A stretch of DNA of 6,582 nt. Source: Chthoniobacter sp. Lineage in GTDB: Bacteria; Verrucomicrobiota; Verrucomicrobiia; Chthoniobacterales; Chthoniobacteraceae. Shown piece by piece: positions 1 to 5,954 of the stretch. The position numbers were made by a program, and so were the translations under genes. The notes beneath the pieces are model-generated. The model ran no database searches. It was given only the letters and a program-made list of their open reading frames with translations, and was not told the DNA's origin. The DNA lies in contig JANXSB010000601.1 in NCBI GenBank assembly GCA_025352865.1, positions 1 through 6,582 of the forward strand. Reading direction: 5' to 3'. The first letter of the stretch is position 1; every line of letters begins with the position of its first letter.

Positions 1-898
1 GGATGAACTGGTCATACGGCTTGTCCGCATTGAACGCCGCGATGACATAATCCCGATACCGCCACGCTTCGGGAAACGTGTAGTTGCGCTCCTTCCCGGT
101 CGATTCCGCGTAGCGCGCCACGTCCAGCCAGTGCCGTCCCCAGCGCTCGCCGAACTGCGGCGAAGCCAGCAGCCGGTCCACGACTTTCGCGTAGGCGTTG
201 GGTGCGGTGTCCTTGAAAAAGGCGTCCATCTCCTCCGGCGTCGGGGGCAGGCCGACGAGGTCGAAATAAACGCGACGGACGAGGTTGCGCCGGTCGGCAT
301 CGGCCACGGGTTTCAGCCCCTTCGCCTCAAGTCCCGCGAGGATGAAGCGGTCAATATCCGTGCGCGGCCACTGCTTGTCCGTCACCGCCGGAGCAGGCGC
401 AGCGACCGGCGCTTTGAACGCCCAAAACTCCCGCGCCTTCGTGAAGTCGATTTCCTTTTTCGCCACGACCGCCGCGGCGTCGCGCGGATCGGGCGCACCC
501 ATCTTTACCCACGTCTCGAAATCCGCGATGACCTTGTCCGGCAGCTTGCCGCCGCTCTTTTCCGGCGGCATCGCCGTGTCCTTGTCCGTGGAGTGCAGCG
601 CCTTGAGGATCAAGCTCTCATCAGGGTTTCCGGGCACCACCGCGTGGCCGGTGTCGCCGCCCTGGCGGATGCCGTCGCGCGTGTCGAGCAGCAGCCCGCC
701 TTTCACTTTGTCGGCCTCGGCGGAGTGGCATTTGTAGCACTTCGCAGCGAGCACCGGTCGGATGTTCTTTTCAAAAAACTCGAGCTGCGCGGCGTCGGGT
801 TTGGACGCGGGTGCGGGCGCTTTCACCGCAGCGAAGGAAGACGCGGAAGCGAGGGCGAGCGCGGCGAAGGGGAACAGTCTGCGGGTGGAGAAACGCAT
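1..898 (-). CDS. Planctomycete-type cytochrome c / DUF1549 domain protein, C-terminus beyond the window
   Basis: Reading leftwards from the ATG at 898-896 the frame stays open for 299 codons to the window edge, so the 3' part is missing. The N-terminus looks like a signal peptide (basic MRFSTRR, then an Ala/Leu-rich core to about residue 24), implying export. A c-type haem motif CYKCH lies at residues 54-58, preceded by FFEKNIRPVLAAK and followed by GGLLLDTRDG and MPPEKS, the usual layout of a Planctomycete cytochrome c (PSCyt1) domain. From about residue 181 (DIDRFILAGLEAKGL, RRVYFDLVGLPPTP, then RWGRHWLDVARYAE near 252-265) it matches the DUF1549 pattern. In this family a DUF1553 domain normally follows and full proteins run to about 800-1100 residues, so roughly a third is seen. 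The role is unproven; these exported haem proteins are abundant in Planctomycetota and Verrucomicrobiota and often sit beside DUF1501 genes. No Shine-Dalgarno is visible. It is divergent from maf across 100 bp. Confidence 0.93.
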   Translation of the reverse strand, partial: MRFSTRRLFPFAALALASASSFAAVKAPAPASKPDAAQLEFFEKNIRPVLAAKCYKCHSAEADKVKGGLLLDTRDGIRQGGDTGHAVVPGNPDESLILKALHSTDKDTAMPPEKSGGKLPDKVIADFETWVKMGAPDPRDAAAVVAKKEIDFTKAREFWAFKAPVAAPAPAVTDKQWPRTDIDRFILAGLEAKGLKPVADADRRNLVRRVYFDLVGLPPTPEEMDAFFKDTAPNAYAKVVDRLLASPQFGERWGRHWLDVARYAESTGKERNYTFPEAWRYRDYVIAAFNADKPYDQFI

Positions 899-943
899 GT
901 CTGATGAGATAACAGCGATGGGGCGGATGATTGGGACAAAAGA

Positions 944-989
944 GTAGCGCAAGCCTCCGGCTTGCACGCAAGCCCGAGGCTTGCGCTAC
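944..989. repeat. REP-like palindrome with two alternative folds (dumbbell or long hairpin)
   Basis: A perfect 14-bp inverted pair (944-957 with 976-989) encloses, after one mismatch (958/975), a second 7-bp pair (959-965 with 968-974), giving one 46-nt hairpin. The same bases also form two separate small hairpins, each gcaagcc + 3-nt loop + ggcttgc (949-965 and 968-984). The element lies in the spacer between two divergent genes and ends 9 bp before the maf ATG. There is no T-tract, so it is a poor terminator candidate. I see no convincing promoter in the rest of the spacer. The build (short GC-rich stems, 2-3-nt loops, intergenic) fits a repetitive extragenic palindrome. Confidence 0.8.
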
Positions 990-998
990 ATTCCTTCC

Positions 999-1565
999 AT
1001 GCCGCTGCCGCCGCTCATCCTCGCCTCTGCCTCGCCGCGCCGCCGGGCGCTTTTGCGCGAGCATGGTTACGTGTTTTCCATTGAGCCGGCAGACGTGACG
1101 GAGAGCGCGCCGGAGCATCTCACGCCGGGCGAGATCACGCTGCGCAATGCGCGGGCGAAGGCGCAGGCGGTGGCGCGGAAACATCCCCGGGCGCTGGTGC
1201 TCGGGGTCGATACGGAGGTGGTTTTTGCGGGCGAGGTTTTCGGAAAACCAGCGGACCTGGACGCCGCGCTGGCGATGGTGAAGCGGCTGACGGGACGGAT
1301 GCACGAAGTCCACACCGGCGTCTGGCTGTGCCATGCGGCTACGCGATGGGAGCGCGGCTTCGTCGAGATTTCGCGCGTCCATTTTCGCCACCTCACTGAC
1401 GCGCAAATCCGCGCCTACCACGCGCGCATCGGGCCGCTGGACAAGGCGGGCGCTTACGCAGCGCAGGAGGACGGAGGCGAGCTGATCGAGCGCGTGGAGG
1501 GCTCGTTCACGAATGTCATCGGTCTGCCGATGGAGGCGCTGGCGGCGTCGCTGACGGAATTTTGA
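999..1565 (+). CDS. maf: Maf-family nucleoside triphosphate pyrophosphatase (YhdE-like, dTTP/UTP type)
   Basis: The 188-residue product has the length and motifs of Maf proteins, cytosolic enzymes that hydrolyse non-canonical or excess nucleoside triphosphates to the monophosphate and pyrophosphate. Visible landmarks are the N-terminal SASPRR loop (residues 10-15), the GVDT segment with the likely catalytic Asp71, GEVFGKP (78-84), a HEVHTGV strand (102-108), LDKAGAYAAQ (147-156) and VEGSFTNVIGLP (166-177). The DKAGAY-x-x-Q signature is that of the YhdE/dTTP-UTP branch; the YceF (7-methyl-GTP) branch lacks it. Substrate preference is therefore inferred from family, not shown. The ATG at 999 is chosen over an in-frame TTG at 981, because the TTG lies inside the palindrome 944-989 and family members begin a few residues before L-I-L-A-S. 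No Shine-Dalgarno is seen. The stop is followed immediately by the repeat leading into purC. Confidence 0.93.
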   Translation: MPLPPLILASASPRRRALLREHGYVFSIEPADVTESAPEHLTPGEITLRNARAKAQAVARKHPRALVLGVDTEVVFAGEVFGKPADLDAALAMVKRLTGRMHEVHTGVWLCHAATRWERGFVEISRVHFRHLTDAQIRAYHARIGPLDKAGAYAAQEDGGELIERVEGSFTNVIGLPMEALAASLTEF

Positions 1566-1640
1566 ATTTCAGATTTCAGATTTCAGATCGCAGATTGGAT
1601 GGGCAAGCGCGTCGCCTTTCTCCAATCTGAAATCTGAAAT
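1566..1640. repeat. Heptad direct repeats forming an inverted repeat that includes the purC start codon
   Basis: The left part is a 7-bp tandem repeat: atttcag at 1566-1572, 1573-1579 and 1580-1586, then the variant atcgcag at 1587-1593. The right part (1624-1640) is the exact reverse complement of 1566-1582 (17 bp). In an alternative register 1580-1599 pairs with 1621-1640 over 20 bp with two mismatches, leaving a 21-nt loop. The element starts on the base after the maf stop and its last two bases are the A and T of the purC ATG, so it fills the whole intergenic gap. It may have inserted there, may serve as a folded leader, or both. Confidence 0.8.
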
Positions 1641-2523
1641 GCTTATCCATTCCCTCGAACTCCCCGGCATCCGCAAAATCGCCAGCGGCAAGGTGCGCGA
1701 AATCTTTGACCTCGGAGAGCATCTGCTCCTCGTGGCGACGGATCGCATCAGCGCCTTCGACTGCATCCTGCCGAATCCCATTCCCGACAAAGGCGCGGTG
1801 CTCACGTCCATCTCCGCATTTTGGTTCGCGCATTTTCACTCGGTGGAAAATCACGTCGTCGCGACTGACGTGCAGGATTTCCCCGCGGCTCTGAAACCCT
1901 TTGCCGCACAGCTTTCCCGGCGCGCGATGGTCGTGCTGAAGGCGAAGCCGCTGCCGGTGGAGTGCGTGGTGCGCGGGTATCTCGCGGGCTCGGGGTGGAA
2001 GGAATATCAGGCGTCGCGGAGTATCTGCGGGATCGCGCTGCCGGGCGGATTGCGGCAGGCGGAGCAGTTGCCGGAAACGCTGTTCACGCCCTCGACGAAA
2101 GCGGAGAGCGGGCACGACATGAACATCGACTGGGCCGAATGCTGCCGCCTGCTCGGCGAAGGCGTGGCCGAGCAGGTGCGCGAGCTGAGCCTGCATTTGT
2201 ACGAGGAAGGCCGCGCGTATGCGGCGGGGCGGGGGATTATCGTGGCGGATACGAAGTTCGAATTCGGCCTGCTCGATGGGCGCGTGATCCTCATCGACGA
2301 ATGCCTCACGCCCGACAGCTCGCGCTTCTGGCCCGCCGACCAGCACGCGCTCGGCATCAGCCCGCCGAGCTTCGACAAGCAGTTCGTCCGCGACTACCTC
2401 GAAACGTTGGCGTGGGACAAAACCCCGCCCGCGCCGTCATTGCCGGACGAAGTCATCGCGCGGACGAGCGAGAAATACCGCGACGCCTATGCACGGCTGA
2501 CGGGGCACGCGCTGGCGGTTTGA
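1639..2523 (+). CDS. purC: Phosphoribosylaminoimidazole-succinocarboxamide (SAICAR) synthase
   Basis: This 294-residue protein is SAICAR synthetase, the cytosolic de novo purine enzyme that joins aspartate to CAIR using ATP. Signatures are GKVREIFDLG (17-26, nucleotide-binding strand), TDRISAFD (34-41), LPVECVVRGYLAGSG (105-119, first family signature), IIVADTKFEFG (200-210, second signature) and LIDECLTPDSSRFW (218-231). The length and SAFDCILPNPIPDKG segment fit the longer, yeast Ade1-like branch; the shorter form of about 240 residues is found in enterobacteria and Bacillus. The ATG at 1639 gives the expected short lead before the first motif and no later Met precedes it. It is unusual because the start codon sits in the right arm of an inverted repeat and has no Shine-Dalgarno, so translation could depend on leader folding (inference). 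It follows maf by 73 bp and precedes the phosphatase gene by 54 bp, same strand. No other pur gene is in the window. Confidence 0.97.
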   Translation: MLIHSLELPGIRKIASGKVREIFDLGEHLLLVATDRISAFDCILPNPIPDKGAVLTSISAFWFAHFHSVENHVVATDVQDFPAALKPFAAQLSRRAMVVLKAKPLPVECVVRGYLAGSGWKEYQASRSICGIALPGGLRQAEQLPETLFTPSTKAESGHDMNIDWAECCRLLGEGVAEQVRELSLHLYEEGRAYAAGRGIIVADTKFEFGLLDGRVILIDECLTPDSSRFWPADQHALGISPPSFDKQFVRDYLETLAWDKTPPAPSLPDEVIARTSEKYRDAYARLTGHALAV

Positions 2524-2577
2524 ACGGATGCTTGCGCCGCCGCGCTTGTCGCCGTTATTGCGAACTCTTTCCCCGTT

Positions 2578-4239
2578 ATGAACCGCCGCTCCTTTCTCTC
2601 CCGCTCGGGTCTCGTTGCCGCCGCCGCCTCCGGTTTTGCCGCGCCGCATCTCGCGCGCTCGGCAGACGCGCTGCTGACCGCGCCGGGGCAGAAGCCGAAG
2701 CGCATCATTCATCTCGTGAGCGACGGGATGAGCCTGGGCACGCTGACGTGCGCGAATCTTTTCTCCGAGCAGTCGCGCAAACGCCCGCTGGTGTGGATGC
2801 AAACGCTGAACGCGCCCGCGACGCATCAGGCGCTGATGAATACGCGATCGCTGAACTCGATGGTGACGGATAGCTCGGCGGCGTCGTCGGCATGGGGGAG
2901 CGGGTCGCGCGTGGTCAATGGCGCGGTGAATGTGCTGCCGGACGGCAGACTGCTCACGCCGCTGTATGCGCTCTTTGCGGACAAAGGGTGGGCGACCGGG
3001 CTGGTGACGACGGCGGAGATCACGCACGCTACGCCGGCGGGTTTTGCCGTGGCGATCAAGTCGCGCGGGGATTCGCAGGGCATCGCCGCGCTGTATCTCG
3101 CGCAGAAAGTGGACGTGCTGCTCGGCGGCGGACGCCCGTTTTTTTCGCCGAATGCGCGGAAGGACAAACGCGACCTGCGCGCGGATTTCGCGGCGGCGGG
3201 CTACACCGTGGTGCTGAGCGCGGCGGAGTTGGAAAAGGCTCCGCTGGACACGAAGCTGCTCGGCACTTTCGCCGACGGGCATCTGCCCTACACGATCGAC
3301 CATCGCGCCGATCCGAAGCTCATCGCGAGCACGCCCACGCTCGTGCAGATGACGCGCGCGGCGCTGGCGCGGCTGGAGCGGAAGGAGCATTTCATTTTGC
3401 AAGTCGAAGGCGCGCGCGTGGATCACGCGGCGCACAACTCGGACGCGGCGGCGGCGATTCACGATCAGATCGCGCTCGATGAGGCGCTCGAGGCGTGCCT
3501 CGATTTTCAGCGGCGTCACCCGGACACGCTCGTGGTTATCACGACCGATCACGCGAACTCGAACCTCGGCCTCAATGGCATGGGCGGCGGCTACCGCAAC
3601 AGCTCGCAGCGTTTCGCCACGCTTGGCGAGGTGAAGATGTCCTTTCCCGAAATCCTCAAGCGGATCGAAAAGGTGGCGCAGAAAATCAAAGTCCCCGCCT
3701 ATCCCAACGACGCCGAGGACAAACTCGATGTGCCCGACCCGATGGCGAAGATCGATCCCGCTGGAAAGACCGAGGGCGAAGCGCCGAAGCCGGACGACGA
3801 CAAAACAAAATTCACCGCCGCCGTGCAGCTCTCCGGCGCGCTCGCGGTGGAGCCAAAGGCGGTCATCGACATCATCGCCGACGCCACCGGCTACCGCATG
3901 TCCGAACGCCGCGCGGCCCTTTTCGCCAAAGTGCTCGCGGGCGATTACCCCGCGCTCTACGACCAGATGAATTCGCCCGTGACCCAGCTCGGCCAGCTCC
4001 TCGCCAACCGCCTCGGCGTCGGCTGGACGGGCAACACGCACTGCTCGGATTACGTGACGCTCTGCGCGACCGGCCCCGGCGCGGAAGTCTTCCGCGGCCT
4101 CGTGCAAAACACCGACGTGTATTTCCACTACACGCAGTTCGCCGGCATCGATTTCAAAAACCCGACCGCGCCGCTCATCGCCGGCGCCGGGCCGGAGGCG
4201 GGCGAGGTGGAAAACCACGCGGCCTACGCGCTGGCGTAG
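2578..4239 (+). CDS. Tat-exported alkaline phosphatase (PhoA family) with a His/His active site
   Basis: This 553-residue phosphomonoesterase begins with a twin-arginine signal (NRRSFLSRSG, then an Ala-rich core; cleavage probably near residues 28-31), so it should act outside the cytoplasm to release phosphate. Motifs in order, by hand alignment to E. coli PhoA: VSDGM (Asp49, metal), VTDSSAASSAW (nucleophile Ser99), ITHATPAG (148-155), KSRGD (Arg163, equivalent to phosphate-binding Arg166), LQVEGARVDHAAH (Glu277, Asp282, His286), TTDHAN (Asp324, His325) and GNTHCSD (His488, equivalent to His412). E. coli Asp153 and Lys328 are both replaced by His (150 and 283), as in mammalian enzymes. About 155 residues separate TTDH from GNTH, against about 40 in E. 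coli; this insert includes a charged Pro/Lys/Asp-rich linker (about 391-411). The usual inducer would be phosphate starvation, but I see no Pho box or Shine-Dalgarno in the 54-bp upstream gap. Confidence 0.94.
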   Translation: MNRRSFLSRSGLVAAAASGFAAPHLARSADALLTAPGQKPKRIIHLVSDGMSLGTLTCANLFSEQSRKRPLVWMQTLNAPATHQALMNTRSLNSMVTDSSAASSAWGSGSRVVNGAVNVLPDGRLLTPLYALFADKGWATGLVTTAEITHATPAGFAVAIKSRGDSQGIAALYLAQKVDVLLGGGRPFFSPNARKDKRDLRADFAAAGYTVVLSAAELEKAPLDTKLLGTFADGHLPYTIDHRADPKLIASTPTLVQMTRAALARLERKEHFILQVEGARVDHAAHNSDAAAAIHDQIALDEALEACLDFQRRHPDTLVVITTDHANSNLGLNGMGGGYRNSSQRFATLGEVKMSFPEILKRIEKVAQKIKVPAYPNDAEDKLDVPDPMAKIDPAGKTEGEAPKPDDDKTKFTAAVQLSGALAVEPKAVIDIIADATGYRMSERRAALFAKVLAGDYPALYDQMNSPVTQLGQLLANRLGVGWTGNTHCSDYVTLCATGPGAEVFRGLVQNTDVYFHYTQFAGIDFKNPTAPLIAGAGPEAGEVENHAAYALA

Positions 4240-4300
4240 GTTTTACCGCGCATGATTTCGCCCTCCACAGACGGGCGGATGCGGTTAGCATGGCCGGAGT

Positions 4301-5569
4301 ATGACTGAATCGATCACCGTCCGCTGCCCTTCATGCCGCGATGAGTTTCCCATGAGCGAAGCCGTCCTCGGCAGTGTCCGCGACGGCCTCGCCAAGGAAC
4401 TGCGAGCCGAAGTCGAGCGGCGCGAAAAGACGCTCGCAGAAAGCCAGAAGGCGCTCAGCGAGCAGCGGAACGCACTGGAGAGAAAGACCGCGGAACAGCA
4501 GGAGCAGGTGGAGTCGCAGGTGAAGCAGCAGCTCGCGCGGGCGACGGAGGAGATCAAAGCCAAAGCCGTGCAACAGGCCACCGAGGCGCAGGAACTGGCG
4601 GTGAAGGACCTGCGCGCGGAGCTTGCGGACAAAGCGGGTGCTTTGCGCAAAGCGCAGGAGCAGGAACTCGAACTGCGCAGGGAAAAGCGCCTGCTCGTAG
4701 AAGCGAAGGAGGCGCTGAAGCTGGAGGTGCAGCGGACTCTCGACGAGGAGCGCGGGAAGCTGAAAGAGCAACTCCGCGCCGCGTCGGACGAGGAGAACCG
4801 GCTGAAGATCGCGGAAAAGGAAAAGGTGATCAGCGACCTGATGCTCAAGCTGGACGAGGCGCAGCGGAAGGCGGCGCAGGGCTCGCAGCAGACCCAGGGC
4901 GAGGTGCTCGAACTCGATTTCGAACAGCAGCTTCGGCGGACTTTTCCGATCGATGCCATCAACGAAATCTCGAAAGGCGTGCGTGGTGCGGATGTCCTCC
5001 AGGAAGTGCGCAGCAATCTCGGACGCCCGTGCGGCCTGATCCTCTACGAGCTCAAGCGCACCCAGAACTGGAGCGATGGCTGGGTCGCCAAGCTGAAGGA
5101 AGACATGCGCAACGCGAAGGTGGAGATCGGCGTCATCGTCACTGAGGTGCTCCCGAAAGGCGTCGCGCGTTTCGGTCAGCAGGATGGCATCTTCGTCTGC
5201 GACCTCGCCTCCGCCATCCCGCTGGCGCACACCCTGCGGCGCATGGTCCAGGAACTGGCCATCGCCCGCGGGCATCAGGAGGGCGCGCAGGAGAAAATGC
5301 AGCTCCTCTACACCTATCTTACCGGGGTCGAATTCCGCCAGCGCGTCAGCGCGGTCATCGAGGCCTTCGCCATGATGCGCGCGGACTTGGAAAAGGAGCG
5401 GCGCGGCATGACCCGTTCGTGGGCCAAGCGCGAGAAGCACATCAATGCCGTCGTGGAAAACATGGCCGGCATGATCGGCGACGTGCAGGCGATCTCCGGC
5501 AACGCCTTGCAGGACATCCCCGCGCTCGAACTGGACTCCGACGAGGAGGCGGAGGAGGAAGCGCCATAG
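4301..5569 (+). CDS. DUF2130 protein: long coiled coil plus PD-(D/E)XK-like nuclease-fold domain
   Basis: The 422-residue protein has the DUF2130 layout. It opens with a half zinc-ribbon (CPSC, residues 9-12), followed by a highly charged Glu/Lys/Ala/Gln-rich coiled coil from about 30 to 195. The globular part starts at GEVLELDFEQQL (200-211), then FPIDAI, KGVRGADV (Asp231), GLILYELKRTQNW (Glu250 and Lys252) and VGVI-like strands ending VTEVLPKG. The spacing Asp231, then Glu250-x-Lys252, is what a PD-(D/E)XK nuclease core would need; a nuclease fold is inferred from these residues and from recollection of the family, and no activity is claimed. The C-terminus is acidic (DSDEEAEEEA). No signal peptide or membrane segment is present. 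GGAG occurs two bases before the ATG, too close for a normal Shine-Dalgarno. It lies 61 bp after the phosphatase on the same strand. The biological role of DUF2130 is unknown. Confidence 0.92.
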   Translation: MTESITVRCPSCRDEFPMSEAVLGSVRDGLAKELRAEVERREKTLAESQKALSEQRNALERKTAEQQEQVESQVKQQLARATEEIKAKAVQQATEAQELAVKDLRAELADKAGALRKAQEQELELRREKRLLVEAKEALKLEVQRTLDEERGKLKEQLRAASDEENRLKIAEKEKVISDLMLKLDEAQRKAAQGSQQTQGEVLELDFEQQLRRTFPIDAINEISKGVRGADVLQEVRSNLGRPCGLILYELKRTQNWSDGWVAKLKEDMRNAKVEIGVIVTEVLPKGVARFGQQDGIFVCDLASAIPLAHTLRRMVQELAIARGHQEGAQEKMQLLYTYLTGVEFRQRVSAVIEAFAMMRADLEKERRGMTRSWAKREKHINAVVENMAGMIGDVQAISGNALQDIPALELDSDEEAEEEAP

Positions 5570-5630
5570 GGCGCTCCACTCATCAGGATTGTGAAAGGGC
5601 GCGAGTGCTTAAACCCGGCTGCTGTGTCTT

Positions 5631-5775
5631 CTGAAAATAGCCCAGCACTTTAGTGCTGGGTCACCCAGGCAAGAGGGAAAGTCCCGCAGGGACGGAAGAA
5701 CCGTTCTGCCGTCCCTGCGGGACTGGCGCTGTTTTTCCATCGTTACCCAGCACTGAAGTGCTGGGCTATTTTCAG
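5631..5775. repeat. 145-bp concentric fold-back element built of small palindromes
   Basis: The outer arms 5631-5661 and 5745-5775 are 31 bp, inverted, with one mismatch. Each arm contains its own hairpin: cccagcact + 2-nt loop + agtgctggg at 5641-5660 and 5746-5765. Nearly concentric with them is an inner inverted pair, 5681-5700 with 5704-5723 (20 bp, one mismatch, 3-nt loop), whose halves are again small palindromes (gtccc-gca-gggac). The element can therefore fold as one long hairpin or as a row of short ones. It lies between the DUF2130 gene and the next repeat, with no T-tract after any stem and no credible reading frame. It looks like a paired REP or MITE-like unit. Confidence 0.85.
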
Positions 5776-5805
5776 GGTTGCCGGTTTTCGCAGGCATCCA
5801 TTCTC

Positions 5806-5948
5806 GTGCCCAAGCTCCAGCTTGGGCACGCACTTGTCCCCAAGCTCCGCTTCGTCGGCGTGGATAGATTGCGGGTGCTCATTCCGGTGCGGGCGCGGGG
5901 AAGCAGAGCTTCCAAGACAAGTGTGTGACCAAGCTGGAGCTTGGTCAC
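5806..5948. repeat. 143-bp inverted-repeat element with 48-49-nt arms (paired REP-like units)
   Basis: Left arm 5806-5853 and right arm 5900-5948 are inverted copies, identical at about 41 of 49 aligned columns by hand, around a 46-bp core (5854-5899). Each arm starts from outside with an 11-bp palindrome with a 2-nt loop: gtgcccaagct-cc-agcttgggcac at 5806-5829 (a further C-G pair extends it to 5805-5830), and gtgaccaagct-gg-agcttggtcac at 5925-5948. The inner half of the right arm holds a third small hairpin (5899-5913, 6-bp stem, 3-nt loop). The outer palindromes differ by a coordinated change of one base pair, so the stem is kept. No coding sequence is credible here. Confidence 0.83.
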
Positions 5949-5954
5949 GAGATG

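Noticed and set aside
131..904. A 257-codon plus-strand open frame.
   Set aside because: It lies opposite the cytochrome c/DUF1549 gene, whose minus-strand translation has clear family motifs; the plus reading is Arg-rich and featureless.
981..998. TTG at 981 as an upstream start of maf.
   Set aside because: It lies within the palindrome 944-989, and the ATG at 999 gives the normal Maf N-terminus.
2437..4218. A 593-codon open frame on the minus strand opposite the alkaline phosphatase gene.
   Set aside because: It is antisense to a gene with a full set of motifs, is extremely rich in Arg/His/Val, and shows no domain; it results from GC-rich codon bias.
4331..5440. A 369-codon minus-strand open frame.
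   Set aside because: Shadow of the DUF2130 gene; its Leu/Arg-rich translation mirrors the Glu/Lys/Gln codons of the coiled coil.
5631..5775. Terminator for the DUF2130 gene.
   Set aside because: The stems are strong but none is followed by a T-tract in either direction, so intrinsic termination is not supported, although the structure could still slow polymerase or protect mRNA ends.
5609..5833. A 74-codon minus-strand frame.
   Set aside because: It runs through both fold-back elements and has no protein-like pattern outside them.
5653..5928. A 91-codon plus-strand frame with the segment ILVPKLQLGHALVPKLRF.
   Set aside because: It is a translation of the palindromic repeats. Frames of this kind are typically mis-annotated as hypothetical proteins in repeat-rich genomes.
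5631..5948. CRISPR array or integron attC sites.
   Set aside because: There are no regularly spaced direct repeats with unique spacers, and no clear attC core sites or integrase; the repeats are inverted and palindromic.
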